DNA from: Bacteroidaceae bacterium | Lineage (GTDB): Bacteria > Bacteroidota > Bacteroidia > Bacteroidales > Bacteroidaceae | Assembly: GCA_017461605.1 (NCBI GenBank) | Contig: JAFTXN010000002.1 | Coordinates: 496,001 to 560,000 of the forward strand | Reading direction: 5' to 3' | Length of the DNA stretch: 64,000 bases | In this document: positions 41,857-49,979 of the stretch, piece by piece | Layout of the letters: each line of letters begins with the position of its first letter | How positions within the stretch are numbered: position 1 is the first letter of the stretch | Position numbers and translations under genes: made by a program | The notes under the pieces: generated by a model | The model's database searches: none | What the model saw: only the letters and a program-made list of their open reading frames with translations | What the model was told of the DNA's origin: nothing

Positions 41857-42519
41857 TCAATAGAACACATATTGACCCTCAGCTCCGCAGTGCCGTTGTA
41901 GCAACTCGCATGTGTATTTTGCAGCTGTTTCTACGGCTTTGCGGCTACCATCGTAGCCATTGATGAGGAGTAGCAGTTGGTGGGTCTGTGGTGTGATGGC
42001 GGTTCGGGTGCTGTCGCTAGTGGGGGTAGCAATTCCGCCCAATGCGTCGCGATAGATGGGGAGGTGCTCCACATTGAGCGGCCCTCTGCCGATGCCTTCG
42101 TAGGGTTCTCCTTCGTGTCCTAAACTTAAACGGAGTGTATTGCCCACAATGCGGTCGGCATCAAGGGCGGCTGTGGAATAGCCGCAGCGGAGCGAGATGA
42201 GATTTCCGAGGTCGACCAATGTGCTGACGGAGTAAAGCTGCTTACCTTGCAGAATGCGCCGTGCCAGTTGCTCACAAGCCGGGCGGTAGCGGCTGGGATC
42301 CTTGCCGGCAGCTCTATAGGCAGCCCGAGTAGCGGCGATACCACTGTGTTGCTTGATGGTCTCGGTGGTATAGGTCTCACGAAGATTCTGACAGCATGTT
42401 TCTATCTCTTCCCATAGTTGGGGTGAGGTGGGTGAATTGGTCACTTTGGCCAAAACGGCTGCTCCGATGAAGTGTGGACAGATAGCTTGAAACTCGGGTG
42501 TTTGCTGGATTTCGATCAT
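41857..42519 (-). CDS. B3/B4 tRNA-binding-domain protein
   Basis: A 220-residue protein related to the B3/B4 editing domain of phenylalanyl-tRNA synthetase beta subunit. HSGIAATRAAYRAAGKDPSRYRPACEQLARRILQG and the following VDLGNLISLRCGYSTAALDADRI are characteristic of the stand-alone family, whose role may be tRNA deacylation. No signal peptide. It is followed on the other strand by TamL and preceded by addB (27-bp gap), so it may be in the addAB transcript. Confidence 0.85.
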   Translation of the reverse strand: MIEIQQTPEFQAICPHFIGAAVLAKVTNSPTSPQLWEEIETCCQNLRETYTTETIKQHSGIAATRAAYRAAGKDPSRYRPACEQLARRILQGKQLYSVSTLVDLGNLISLRCGYSTAALDADRIVGNTLRLSLGHEGEPYEGIGRGPLNVEHLPIYRDALGGIATPTSDSTRTAITPQTHQLLLLINGYDGSRKAVETAAKYTCELLQRHCGAEGQYVFY

Positions 42520-42546
42520 GGCTGATATTGGGGTGGCCGGTTCTTA

Positions 42547-45228
42547 TTAGAGTTTGTGACAGAGCACTAGGAACGGGCAGTGCTCACAATGTTTCTCGAA
42601 CGGGGTGGCAGTGAAAGGGATTTCAGGATTGATAATTTGCGCTATGAGGCGTGTGAGCTGTTGACGAAATTCTGAGGCGATGTCGGAGAAATTCGTTACT
42701 GTCACGGCATCTTTTCTCGAGCCCAATCGGATGTAGGGACTATAATCGTCTGCAGCAGCTCGGTGGACGAAGAACAGAGCCGGGGCGATGGGCCAAGGGC
42801 TGCTATCGAGCAGGGTGAGTGAATATAGGAAGGTTTGTAGTACGTAGTGCGGATGCTTATTGGCGGGAGTGAATAGCTGCTCGATGTTTTTGGCGGATTC
42901 GACATCTCCACCAGTCTTGTAGTCGACCACACGCAGTGTACTGATACCATCAATGTTGACCAAGTCCAAGCGGTCGATGTTTCCTTTCAGCGTGATGGTG
43001 ATGGTATCGTCGCCGTAGGGGATGCTGAGTGGGGTCTGGGTGGTAAGCTCGGTTCCTTTGATTTCGAAGGGAGCCAGCTTCAAGTCGTGGCGGATGAGTT
43101 GTTGCAGGTAGCGTCGCACTACTTGGGTCACGATTGCATTGTATTCGATTTTGCAGTCGCAGAAGGCTTTTTTGACATATCCTTCAAGGGTGGCATTTCC
43201 AGCCTCTTGGAGAAAGCGTTGCAGGGTTTCGCAAGTGATGATGGCATTGCGATGTGTCAGTTTGTCCGTATACATCAGTTCGGCAGCCCTGTGGAAAATG
43301 GTGCCAAAGGTGTTGGCCCTGATTTCAGTAGCAGGGGGATCGGGCTCACGTAGGTGGGCTATTCTTTCAAAATAGAATCGGAGTTGACATCGCAGGTAGG
43401 TGTTGATGGCTGACGGCGAGAGTGTTTGGAGCAGTTCTGGTAGATTCTGCGGTTTGGGGATGGCGAATGTGGAACGTGTGGTGGAGGTCGCTTTGTCGGT
43501 GATGGAGCGTTGACGGATGGTGAGTGGGGTCTCGACGAGTAGTTGTGTCATGAAGCGTGAACGCTCGCTTTTACCTCTTGGACTGTCCGCACAATTATAC
43601 ATCATCGTGACGTGTCGGGCTCGCTGTATGAGGCGGTAGAAGTAGTAGGCATATACTGCCGTTTTGTGCCGTGAGGTTGTAAGTCCGTAGGCTTGACGTA
43701 GCAGATGTGGAATAAAGGAATTGTCGCTCGAGTGGCGGGGCAGCATGCCTTCGCTCACTGATAGCATGAGTATGTGGTCGAAGTCAAGGCAGCGTGTCTC
43801 GAGTACTCCCATGATTTGCAGTCCCACGGCAGGTTCGCCATGAAAGGGAATCGTGGTTTGGCGTATTACCTGCCGGAACAGGCGGTGAATGGTAGTGAGC
43901 GTGAGTGGTAGCTTGCCGGCAGAGATGAGCTGTTCGAAACGACGCGTGAGGGTGTAGATGCGGAAATGGGCTTCAGCGTAAAGTTCGGATTCGATGGGGG
44001 ACGCTTCTGTTGTTTCGTTGCGTTTATCGGAATGAGAAGCAATTTGCTTGGCTCTCTCCTCCAGTAGAATGCTCAGCGCTTCAAAGGTTTGCAGGAGTAT
44101 CTCCGAATGTGTCTCTTCGGCATTGTCTGCGTTGATATGTTGGTCAAAATAATCTTCCACAAGGTTGAAGACCGGTGTGTGGTGCAACGGAAATCCCTTG
44201 GTGATGTTGACATCTTTGACTCGCGGGGGCAGTGAGTGGATGACGGGTTGCAGTAGTGACTCGTTACATAGCACCACGGCAGTTCGTTTTGCATCCTTGG
44301 TAAGATGTTCGTCAAGCCAGGTAGCAACAGCTCGTGCCTGTATGTTTTCAGAGGGAGCTGCTACGAATTCGATGTTCTTGTCATGAATAAGGTTGTCGTA
44401 GATGTCGACCGGCAGTTCGTTGCCGAATTTCTCAAGATTGCTGCGAACGAATACACCGGCTTCGTTATCGCTATCGGTTCCGGCATAGAAGACGTCGTAA
44501 TCCCAATAGAACATGGCTTTGCCTCGCTCTTGCAAAAAGGTGAAAAGGTGCTCTTCCACCTTGTCGAGCACATTGAAGCCTACGAAGACGTAGCGGTCGA
44601 TATTGGGGTCGATTTGTGTCAGACCTAGCTCCAGATTCTCTACCACCCGGCGATAAAGTTGTCCCTCATAGGCCCATCCATCTGCAGCCAAGGTGGCATT
44701 CAGATCAGTGTAGATAGGTAACAATTGGTTCCATAGCTTCAGGTAGCGCTCACGCAGCCGGCTGCTTGTGTGAGGAGAGAAGTCGCGGAAGAACTCGCAC
44801 AACACTCGCTCCTGTTCATCGTCCAAAAAGTCAGTGTCGAGCTCTCGGATTTCCTTCAGATTGCGAAACAAGCGTGTGGGGTCTGCCATGTTCTTGTCGA
44901 CATCGTCAAAGTCGGCCAAGAGCCTTTCACCCCATCCATAGAAGAAGTCAAGTGTTTCATCGTTACCGGTATGACGTCGGTAGATGTTGTAGAGTGTACA
45001 AACTGCTTCGATGCTGTCGGCTGTCTGCAGATTGGACATGCTTCGGAAGAGCTGACTGATGCTTTCGTAGCGCGGTGACCAGAGTGGGGTAGATAAATCC
45101 GCGCCCACAAGGTAGTCGTTCAGGAATAACGAGGCACGTTTGCCGGGGAATACCACCACCGTGCGACTCAGATCGTTACCGATTTTTCTTTTCAGGTCAT
45201 CGGCTACGTATTTCAAGAAAGGGGTCAT
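42547..45228 (-). CDS. addB: AddB-like helicase-nuclease subunit (PD-(D/E)XK)
   Basis: An 893-residue subunit of an AddAB-type end-resection complex for double-strand-break repair. I start it at ATG 45228 (MTPFLKYVADDLKRKIG); an in-frame ATG at 45378 would overlap addA by 89 bp. N-terminal TVVVFPGKRASLFLNDYLV replaces a Walker motif. A helicase-like middle follows. The C-terminal nuclease has LRVVDYKTGGD (catalytic Asp and Lys). The four iron-sulphur cysteines typical of AddB are seen as YLRC early in the nuclease part and CEHCPFLVLC at the extreme C-terminus. addA is 61 bp upstream. Confidence 0.88.
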   Translation of the reverse strand: MTPFLKYVADDLKRKIGNDLSRTVVVFPGKRASLFLNDYLVGADLSTPLWSPRYESISQLFRSMSNLQTADSIEAVCTLYNIYRRHTGNDETLDFFYGWGERLLADFDDVDKNMADPTRLFRNLKEIRELDTDFLDDEQERVLCEFFRDFSPHTSSRLRERYLKLWNQLLPIYTDLNATLAADGWAYEGQLYRRVVENLELGLTQIDPNIDRYVFVGFNVLDKVEEHLFTFLQERGKAMFYWDYDVFYAGTDSDNEAGVFVRSNLEKFGNELPVDIYDNLIHDKNIEFVAAPSENIQARAVATWLDEHLTKDAKRTAVVLCNESLLQPVIHSLPPRVKDVNITKGFPLHHTPVFNLVEDYFDQHINADNAEETHSEILLQTFEALSILLEERAKQIASHSDKRNETTEASPIESELYAEAHFRIYTLTRRFEQLISAGKLPLTLTTIHRLFRQVIRQTTIPFHGEPAVGLQIMGVLETRCLDFDHILMLSVSEGMLPRHSSDNSFIPHLLRQAYGLTTSRHKTAVYAYYFYRLIQRARHVTMMYNCADSPRGKSERSRFMTQLLVETPLTIRQRSITDKATSTTRSTFAIPKPQNLPELLQTLSPSAINTYLRCQLRFYFERIAHLREPDPPATEIRANTFGTIFHRAAELMYTDKLTHRNAIITCETLQRFLQEAGNATLEGYVKKAFCDCKIEYNAIVTQVVRRYLQQLIRHDLKLAPFEIKGTELTTQTPLSIPYGDDTITITLKGNIDRLDLVNIDGISTLRVVDYKTGGDVESAKNIEQLFTPANKHPHYVLQTFLYSLTLLDSSPWPIAPALFFVHRAAADDYSPYIRLGSRKDAVTVTNFSDIASEFRQQLTRLIAQIINPEIPFTATPFEKHCEHCPFLVLCHKL

Positions 45229-45289
45229 AGGCTTATAGGGTTTTGTGTGGGAGGGAGATGTGTTGTGTCTCTGTTCGGCCTTGGGAGCG

Positions 45290-48200
45290 TCATTGTATCT
45301 TTTCGATATGTCCGTCGTAAACATACCACAAGTATCCGTTAATGTGGCTGTATCCCATCTGTTGGAGCAGGCTGACATAGTTGCTCACCTGGGTATTATA
45401 TTTCGGGTCAGGGCGGCCGAACTTGAAATCTACCACAATGGTGTGTCCGTCCTTAGTCATCACGCGGTCGGGGCGATACGTCCGGAGGCAGCCCTCGGTA
45501 TCGCGTGTCAGGATACTGCATTCGTTGAAAATTTGCCACGAACCATCAAACCATGTATTAACTTGCGGGTCGGACATTCGTTGTTGCAGCAGGCTGCCGA
45601 TATTCTTTGCTTCGGTGGTTGTGAGCAGACCGGTGGCAAGCATGGCCCTGATGGCCGGTTGTAAGTCGGCATGGGTGCGGATGTCTGAGAGTAACTTGTG
45701 CAACAGTTTACCCTGGTCGATATAGGATTTTTGCTTGTTACCTGTTTCGTCCGACGAGCTGACAAAGTCGCGGCTTTCGTTGCTCTGGCGGAAGCAAGCG
45801 CGGCTACGATAGGTTCGCATGGGGTAGCAAATATTCTCGGGCAATTGTTCCAGTGGATTGCTGTGTTTCTTCTCGTTGGAGGAATTTGTGGAGCGCGTGC
45901 TGTTAGGAATTACCGGTTCTCCTGTTTCGTAGAAGATGTGTGTATCGTCGGCCTCGGTGAGTGGACGTGGGAGTGAGGCGAATATCAGGTGACCGGTGGT
46001 CGAACTGTCCGAGAGTTCCTCCTTGCCGGTGCTCCATATATATAAATTGTATTTGGCACGCGTGAAAGCCACGTAGAGCAAATTAAGGTTTTCGATGCGG
46101 CGCCATTTGTGTTCTTCCGCATAGTTGTCTGCATAGATGGAGTGGGCTGTAGCCTTTGTTGCATTGATAGGGAGCAAGGGAATGCGGTCGTAGGGTTTCT
46201 TCGCGGGAGCGAACCATTGCAAGTCAGATTTCTTCCGGTCGGCCTCGAGTTCCCAAGTGCATTGTGGCAAGAAGACAGTGTGAAAGGCCAACCCCTTCGA
46301 TTTATGGATAGTCAGCACACGTACACCATCGGTGTTGCCGGCCGGAACTGCGCGTTCTGAAAGACTTTCGTCCCACAGCGTAATGAGCGATTCGGCATTG
46401 GCAGCACCGTCATCAATAAAGTTTATCACGTAATCTAAGAAACAGCATACGTATGGGGCTTCTTCAAGTGAAATTTCAGGTGAAAGAGCAGTCAAGAGGC
46501 GTTCGCAAAGCTCGTAGAGTGGGAGTGCCAACAGACCACCCACAGCCGGGTCTGTACTACTATTATGCCCAACTTCCAACGGGGTTTTTAGAAGGTCTGG
46601 TAATAGGCTTTCGGCTCGATTTATAATCTCGGACATGGTCAGTTGTTCGCAGCCCGGCGTGTGTCGACTCATGTAAGTCGCTACGTGTAGCCGGGCCACG
46701 GAGTTGTCGCGGCAAACCAAATAGCGCAATGCCTGTATGAATGCTTGCAGCAGAGGAGAGGATGAAAGCAAAAAGGCTTCGTCGGAAACCAACTTGATGT
46801 CCGGGTAGTTGGTCGCGAAGAATTCGATGATTTCTTCAGCCATATAGCGGTAGCGCACAAGGACTGCCATTTCGTTCAGAGGAAGTCCTTGTTGTCGTAG
46901 CATGGTCATTTGTGCAGCCATGTCGTGTAGGGCTTTCTCTTTTGTGTCTTCCTCGTTTTCGGTGTCCTCGTTTTTTTTCTGCGGGATGTCCACATACACA
47001 CGCACATAGCCTCCTCGTTTTTTACTGCATTGTTGCTCAACATCAGTGTACATCGGGCCAACTTTGGTGTCGGGAGCGTATGCGTCGATTTGGCTGGCGG
47101 CTTCAGCAAAGAAGGCATTGTTGAAGCGAATCAGCACATCTCCGCTACGATAATTGGTTTCGAGTCGGCGTGTCACTACTCGCTCACGTCCCATCTCGTC
47201 TTCGATATTTTGCAGAATGCTCCAGTCGCCATTTCGGAAGCGATAGATGCCCTGTTTCACGTCGCCCACCAAGAGGCTGCTGCCTGTGCCAGAAATACTC
47301 TCAATAAGCAGGCGGCGCAGGGTGGCCCATTGCAGCACAGAGGTATCTTGAAATTCATCAATCATCACGTGCCGGAAGCGTGTGCCTACACGTTCGAATA
47401 CGAAACTGGCATCGTTGTTGCCCACCATGTTGTTTAGCAATTGTGGCGTCTTGGCCAACAGTACGCGATTGTTCTCCCGATTCAGCCGGTTAACCTCTGT
47501 GCGAATTTCGTTCAGCAGTCCGAGTGGTGAAAGTTGTGCACGGCTCAGTCGGCAGGTGTTCACATGCATCTCCACCTCCCGGCGGATGTTTTCCAATTCG
47601 CACAAGCGTATGCGCAATGGCTCGGCAGTCTGTGCTGTAAGCCTTTTGTTCTTATCGGAGGCCCGTACCCAGGCATCAGCATCAGTCATCATGCCGCAGA
47701 GCGTTTTGTTGGGAGCATCAAGAGCCTTTTGCTTATCAGTGGCTGTGGCTGCAGAGGCCAGGCGCTGGGCATAGGCAATGGCATACTTACTTCCCTTGAA
47801 GCGGTCGACGGCCTCACCTGCATCGTCGTAAGCATGGATAAAGTCGGTAGCAGCTTGAGTGAGATGGGTCAGTGCCTCTGTCTCGATGGTACGCAGCATC
47901 TTGGCATATTCGGCGGTGGCGCGTGGTGATGAGAGTGCTCTGCCCAAAGCTTCGTCGTGCATCAGCACTTTCTCCTTGAGCAGTTGTGCCCCCAAGTCTT
48001 TCATCTCGGCAGCCGGATTCCAATGCTTGTTTTCCTCTATGCGCTCGGTGATATAGGTGATTAGTGAAGACGTCAGTGCCGGTCGATGGGGCAACGATTC
48101 CATCAGACGATCAACGGCCCGATGAACCACCTCCTTATCGTTGATGTCCACGCGGAAGCCATTGGAAAGACCCAATTCGTGCGCTAAGTGCGTGAGTAGC

Positions 48201-48565
48201 ATTTGGAAGAAAGAGTCGATGGTTGTAACCGCAAAGTGGTCATAATCGTGCAGCAGCGCGTGCAGTGCCTGAGCTGCCCGCTGTTGCATATCAGCGTCGC
48301 TGAGGTGCGGCAAACGTTTGTGCAGTTCTTCTCTTAATTCTGCCGCCTCGTCCAAAGTAACTCCATGGGCTATATCATAGAGTCGTGCCATGATGCGCTC
48401 CTTCATCTCTGCTGTGGCTTTGTTCGTAAAAGTCACAGCCAGCACATGGCGAAAAGCCGTAGGGTCTTCGGTGTTTAGCAGAAGCTCTATGTATGAGGCT
48501 GCCAGCGTGAATGTTTTACCGGAACCGGCCGAAGCCGCGTATACAGTGATGTCTCTTTTTTTCAT
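45290..48565 (-). CDS. addA: AddA-like UvrD/RecB helicase-nuclease
   Basis: A 1091-residue superfamily 1 helicase with C-terminal nuclease. Motifs in order: Walker A AGSGKT (residues 13-18), FTNKATAEMKERI (Ia), DEFQDTS (II), VGDVKQGIYRFRNGD (III), VLTIHKSKGLAFHTVFLP (V) and LLYVAFTRAKYNLYI (VI). The end has a PD-(D/E)XK nuclease with VVDFKFGRPDPKYNTQVSNY. Together with AddB it processes double-strand breaks for RecA loading. It is the first gene of the addA-addB group; a TACATTCG sequence just upstream is a weak -7 candidate. Confidence 0.93.
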   Translation of the reverse strand: MKKRDITVYAASAGSGKTFTLAASYIELLLNTEDPTAFRHVLAVTFTNKATAEMKERIMARLYDIAHGVTLDEAAELREELHKRLPHLSDADMQQRAAQALHALLHDYDHFAVTTIDSFFQMLLTHLAHELGLSNGFRVDINDKEVVHRAVDRLMESLPHRPALTSSLITYITERIEENKHWNPAAEMKDLGAQLLKEKVLMHDEALGRALSSPRATAEYAKMLRTIETEALTHLTQAATDFIHAYDDAGEAVDRFKGSKYAIAYAQRLASAATATDKQKALDAPNKTLCGMMTDADAWVRASDKNKRLTAQTAEPLRIRLCELENIRREVEMHVNTCRLSRAQLSPLGLLNEIRTEVNRLNRENNRVLLAKTPQLLNNMVGNNDASFVFERVGTRFRHVMIDEFQDTSVLQWATLRRLLIESISGTGSSLLVGDVKQGIYRFRNGDWSILQNIEDEMGRERVVTRRLETNYRSGDVLIRFNNAFFAEAASQIDAYAPDTKVGPMYTDVEQQCSKKRGGYVRVYVDIPQKKNEDTENEEDTKEKALHDMAAQMTMLRQQGLPLNEMAVLVRYRYMAEEIIEFFATNYPDIKLVSDEAFLLSSSPLLQAFIQALRYLVCRDNSVARLHVATYMSRHTPGCEQLTMSEIINRAESLLPDLLKTPLEVGHNSSTDPAVGGLLALPLYELCERLLTALSPEISLEEAPYVCCFLDYVINFIDDGAANAESLITLWDESLSERAVPAGNTDGVRVLTIHKSKGLAFHTVFLPQCTWELEADRKKSDLQWFAPAKKPYDRIPLLPINATKATAHSIYADNYAEEHKWRRIENLNLLYVAFTRAKYNLYIWSTGKEELSDSSTTGHLIFASLPRPLTEADDTHIFYETGEPVIPNSTRSTNSSNEKKHSNPLEQLPENICYPMRTYRSRACFRQSNESRDFVSSSDETGNKQKSYIDQGKLLHKLLSDIRTHADLQPAIRAMLATGLLTTTEAKNIGSLLQQRMSDPQVNTWFDGSWQIFNECSILTRDTEGCLRTYRPDRVMTKDGHTIVVDFKFGRPDPKYNTQVSNYVSLLQQMGYSHINGYLWYVYDGHIEKIQ

Positions 48566-48660
48566 GTGTGCGAATGTACAATTTTTTCAGCATCCTCGCA
48601 ATGTTGTGTACCCTTTCAAAATTTCTCATGGCGACTCCCTACATGGTGAGGAGTAGCAAA

Positions 48661-48705
48661 GAGACCATCTTCGGCCGCCGAATTTGTACGGCCGAAGATG
48701 GTCTC
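48661..48705 (-). terminator. Terminator after the TtcA-family gene
   Basis: A 17-bp perfect inverted repeat GAGACCATCTTCGGCCG / CGGCCGAAGATGGTCTC with an 11-base loop; on the minus strand it continues TTTGC. It lies between 48730 (minus) and addA's start. Confidence 0.75.
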
Positions 48706-48729
48706 CGGAGGGTTGGGCTGTGAGTATCT

Positions 48730-49476
48730 CTATTCAGTTTCCACCAGTTTGCCCTCTTTTTGTAGCGCATGCCACAGGTTTTGGCGAAATTCGGGAGCAT
48801 AGTTGCATAATTTGCCAAACTGCTCTGCGGCCTGGGTGCGCTGACTCTTGTTCTCGTGCGGACAGCGTTTGATTTGTTCAACGTATGCATGCTCCCGTGC
48901 CATGAAGGCAATGTCCGCTTCGTGCTCCAGGCAAAGGGGGCGGACTATGGTGATGGGAAATTTGCGCATGCGGAGCAGAACCGGCATGGTGCTGAAGCTG
49001 CCCCCGAATGACAGGTTCATCAGAGCGGTGTGTAGTATGTCGTCCTGATGATGACCGAGGGCAATCTTGTTACAACCTTCGGCTTGTGCTGTCTCGAACA
49101 TGAGCTTTCGTCGATTCCACGAGCAGAGAAAGCATGGTGTGCGCTGGCTGTTGCGATCGGTCTCAAAACGGGTGGTGCGCACCAGCAACGGAATCCCACA
49201 TCGGTCGGCCCACTGCTGCAGATAGGTGGTGTCGGTGAGGTAGTCAATGCCTTCGGTGCGAACGTGCAGGGCTTTCAGATGGAAGGGGTAGGGGCTGCGT
49301 CTGCGGTAGTCGGCGAGAAGCTCCATGAGGGCCAGTGAGTCCTTTCCGCCGGATAGGCCTATCAGCAGACAGTCGTTCGGCTCTATCAGACGAAATTGGC
49401 GCACAGCTTTAGCAAAGCGGCGCTTGATGCGCTCCTCTGTGCGATATGCTTCGGTGAGTTTGGGAGGCAGGCTCAT
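48730..49476 (-). CDS. TtcA/TilS-superfamily tRNA thiolation-type ATPase
   Basis: A 248-residue PP-loop ATPase. ATG 49476 overlaps the upstream gene's stop by 4 bp (ATGA); an earlier in-frame ATG at 49536 adds an unlike Cys-rich stretch. The PP-loop is GLSGGKDSLALMELL (near 40). CFLCSWNRRK gives the CxxC that, with a further Cys in IKRCPHENKS, would bind an Fe-S cluster as in TtcA, which makes 2-thiocytidine-32 in tRNA. ALGHHQDDILHTALMN is conserved. Exact substrate is inferred. Confidence 0.85.
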   Translation of the reverse strand: MSLPPKLTEAYRTEERIKRRFAKAVRQFRLIEPNDCLLIGLSGGKDSLALMELLADYRRRSPYPFHLKALHVRTEGIDYLTDTTYLQQWADRCGIPLLVRTTRFETDRNSQRTPCFLCSWNRRKLMFETAQAEGCNKIALGHHQDDILHTALMNLSFGGSFSTMPVLLRMRKFPITIVRPLCLEHEADIAFMAREHAYVEQIKRCPHENKSQRTQAAEQFGKLCNYAPEFRQNLWHALQKEGKLVETE

Positions 49477-49841
49477 TTCATGAAGACAAAATAGACTGCG
49501 GCAACAAGACAGGCGAAAGCTACGATGTGGTTCCAATGAAAAGTTTCGCTCTTAAAGAACAGCGTGACAATCACCGTGAACACGATGAGCGAAACGACCT
49601 CTTGTATTACTTTGAGCTGAATGAGCGAGAACGGACCACCGTTGTCCTGTATGCCGAGACGATTGGCAGGAACTTGACAAATATACTCAAACAGGGCGAT
49701 GCCCCAAGAGAAGAGTATGACGAGTATCAGCGGCCAATGCTTGCTGATGCCGGTGGTTTGCAGTTTTAGGTGACCATACCAAGCAAACGTCATAAAGATG
49801 TTGGAGCAGATGAGCAGCAGTACGGAATATAATCCTTGCAT
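49473..49841 (-). CDS. DMT-family (DUF486) membrane protein
   Basis: A 122-residue protein with four hydrophobic helices. YSVLLLICSNIFMTFAWYGHLK, ILFSWGIALFEYICQVPANRLG and FSLIQLKVIQEVVSLIVFTV match the DMT/DUF486 family of small transporters of unknown substrate. It overlaps the TtcA-family gene by 4 bp, so the two are coupled. A hairpin CCTAAAAGGAG / CTCCTTTTAGG follows upstream at 49900-49953. Confidence 0.88.
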   Translation of the reverse strand: MQGLYSVLLLICSNIFMTFAWYGHLKLQTTGISKHWPLILVILFSWGIALFEYICQVPANRLGIQDNGGPFSLIQLKVIQEVVSLIVFTVIVTLFFKSETFHWNHIVAFACLVAAVYFVFMK

Positions 49842-49899
49842 ACTTTTATAATTATATAGAATGTAATGAATCTGTGAATGTGTGTTGGTCTGCGAAAAT

Positions 49900-49953
49900 C
49901 CTAAAAGGAGAAGACTACTTCACATAGAGAGGAAGCGCCCTGCTCCTTTTAGG
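49900..49953. terminator. Hairpin downstream of the Nfn-like gene
   Basis: CCTAAAAGGAG (49900-49910) pairs perfectly with CTCCTTTTAGG (49943-49953), with a 32-base loop. It lies just past the stop of the 49980-52340 gene on the minus strand; the long loop makes it a weaker terminator. Confidence 0.5.
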
Positions 49954-49979
49954 AAAATGTTGTTAGCTTGTGTGCGAGG

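Noticed and set aside
45229-45378. N-terminal extension of AddB from ATG 45378
   Set aside because: It overlaps the end of addA and contains no family sequence; ATG 45228 begins with the conserved region.
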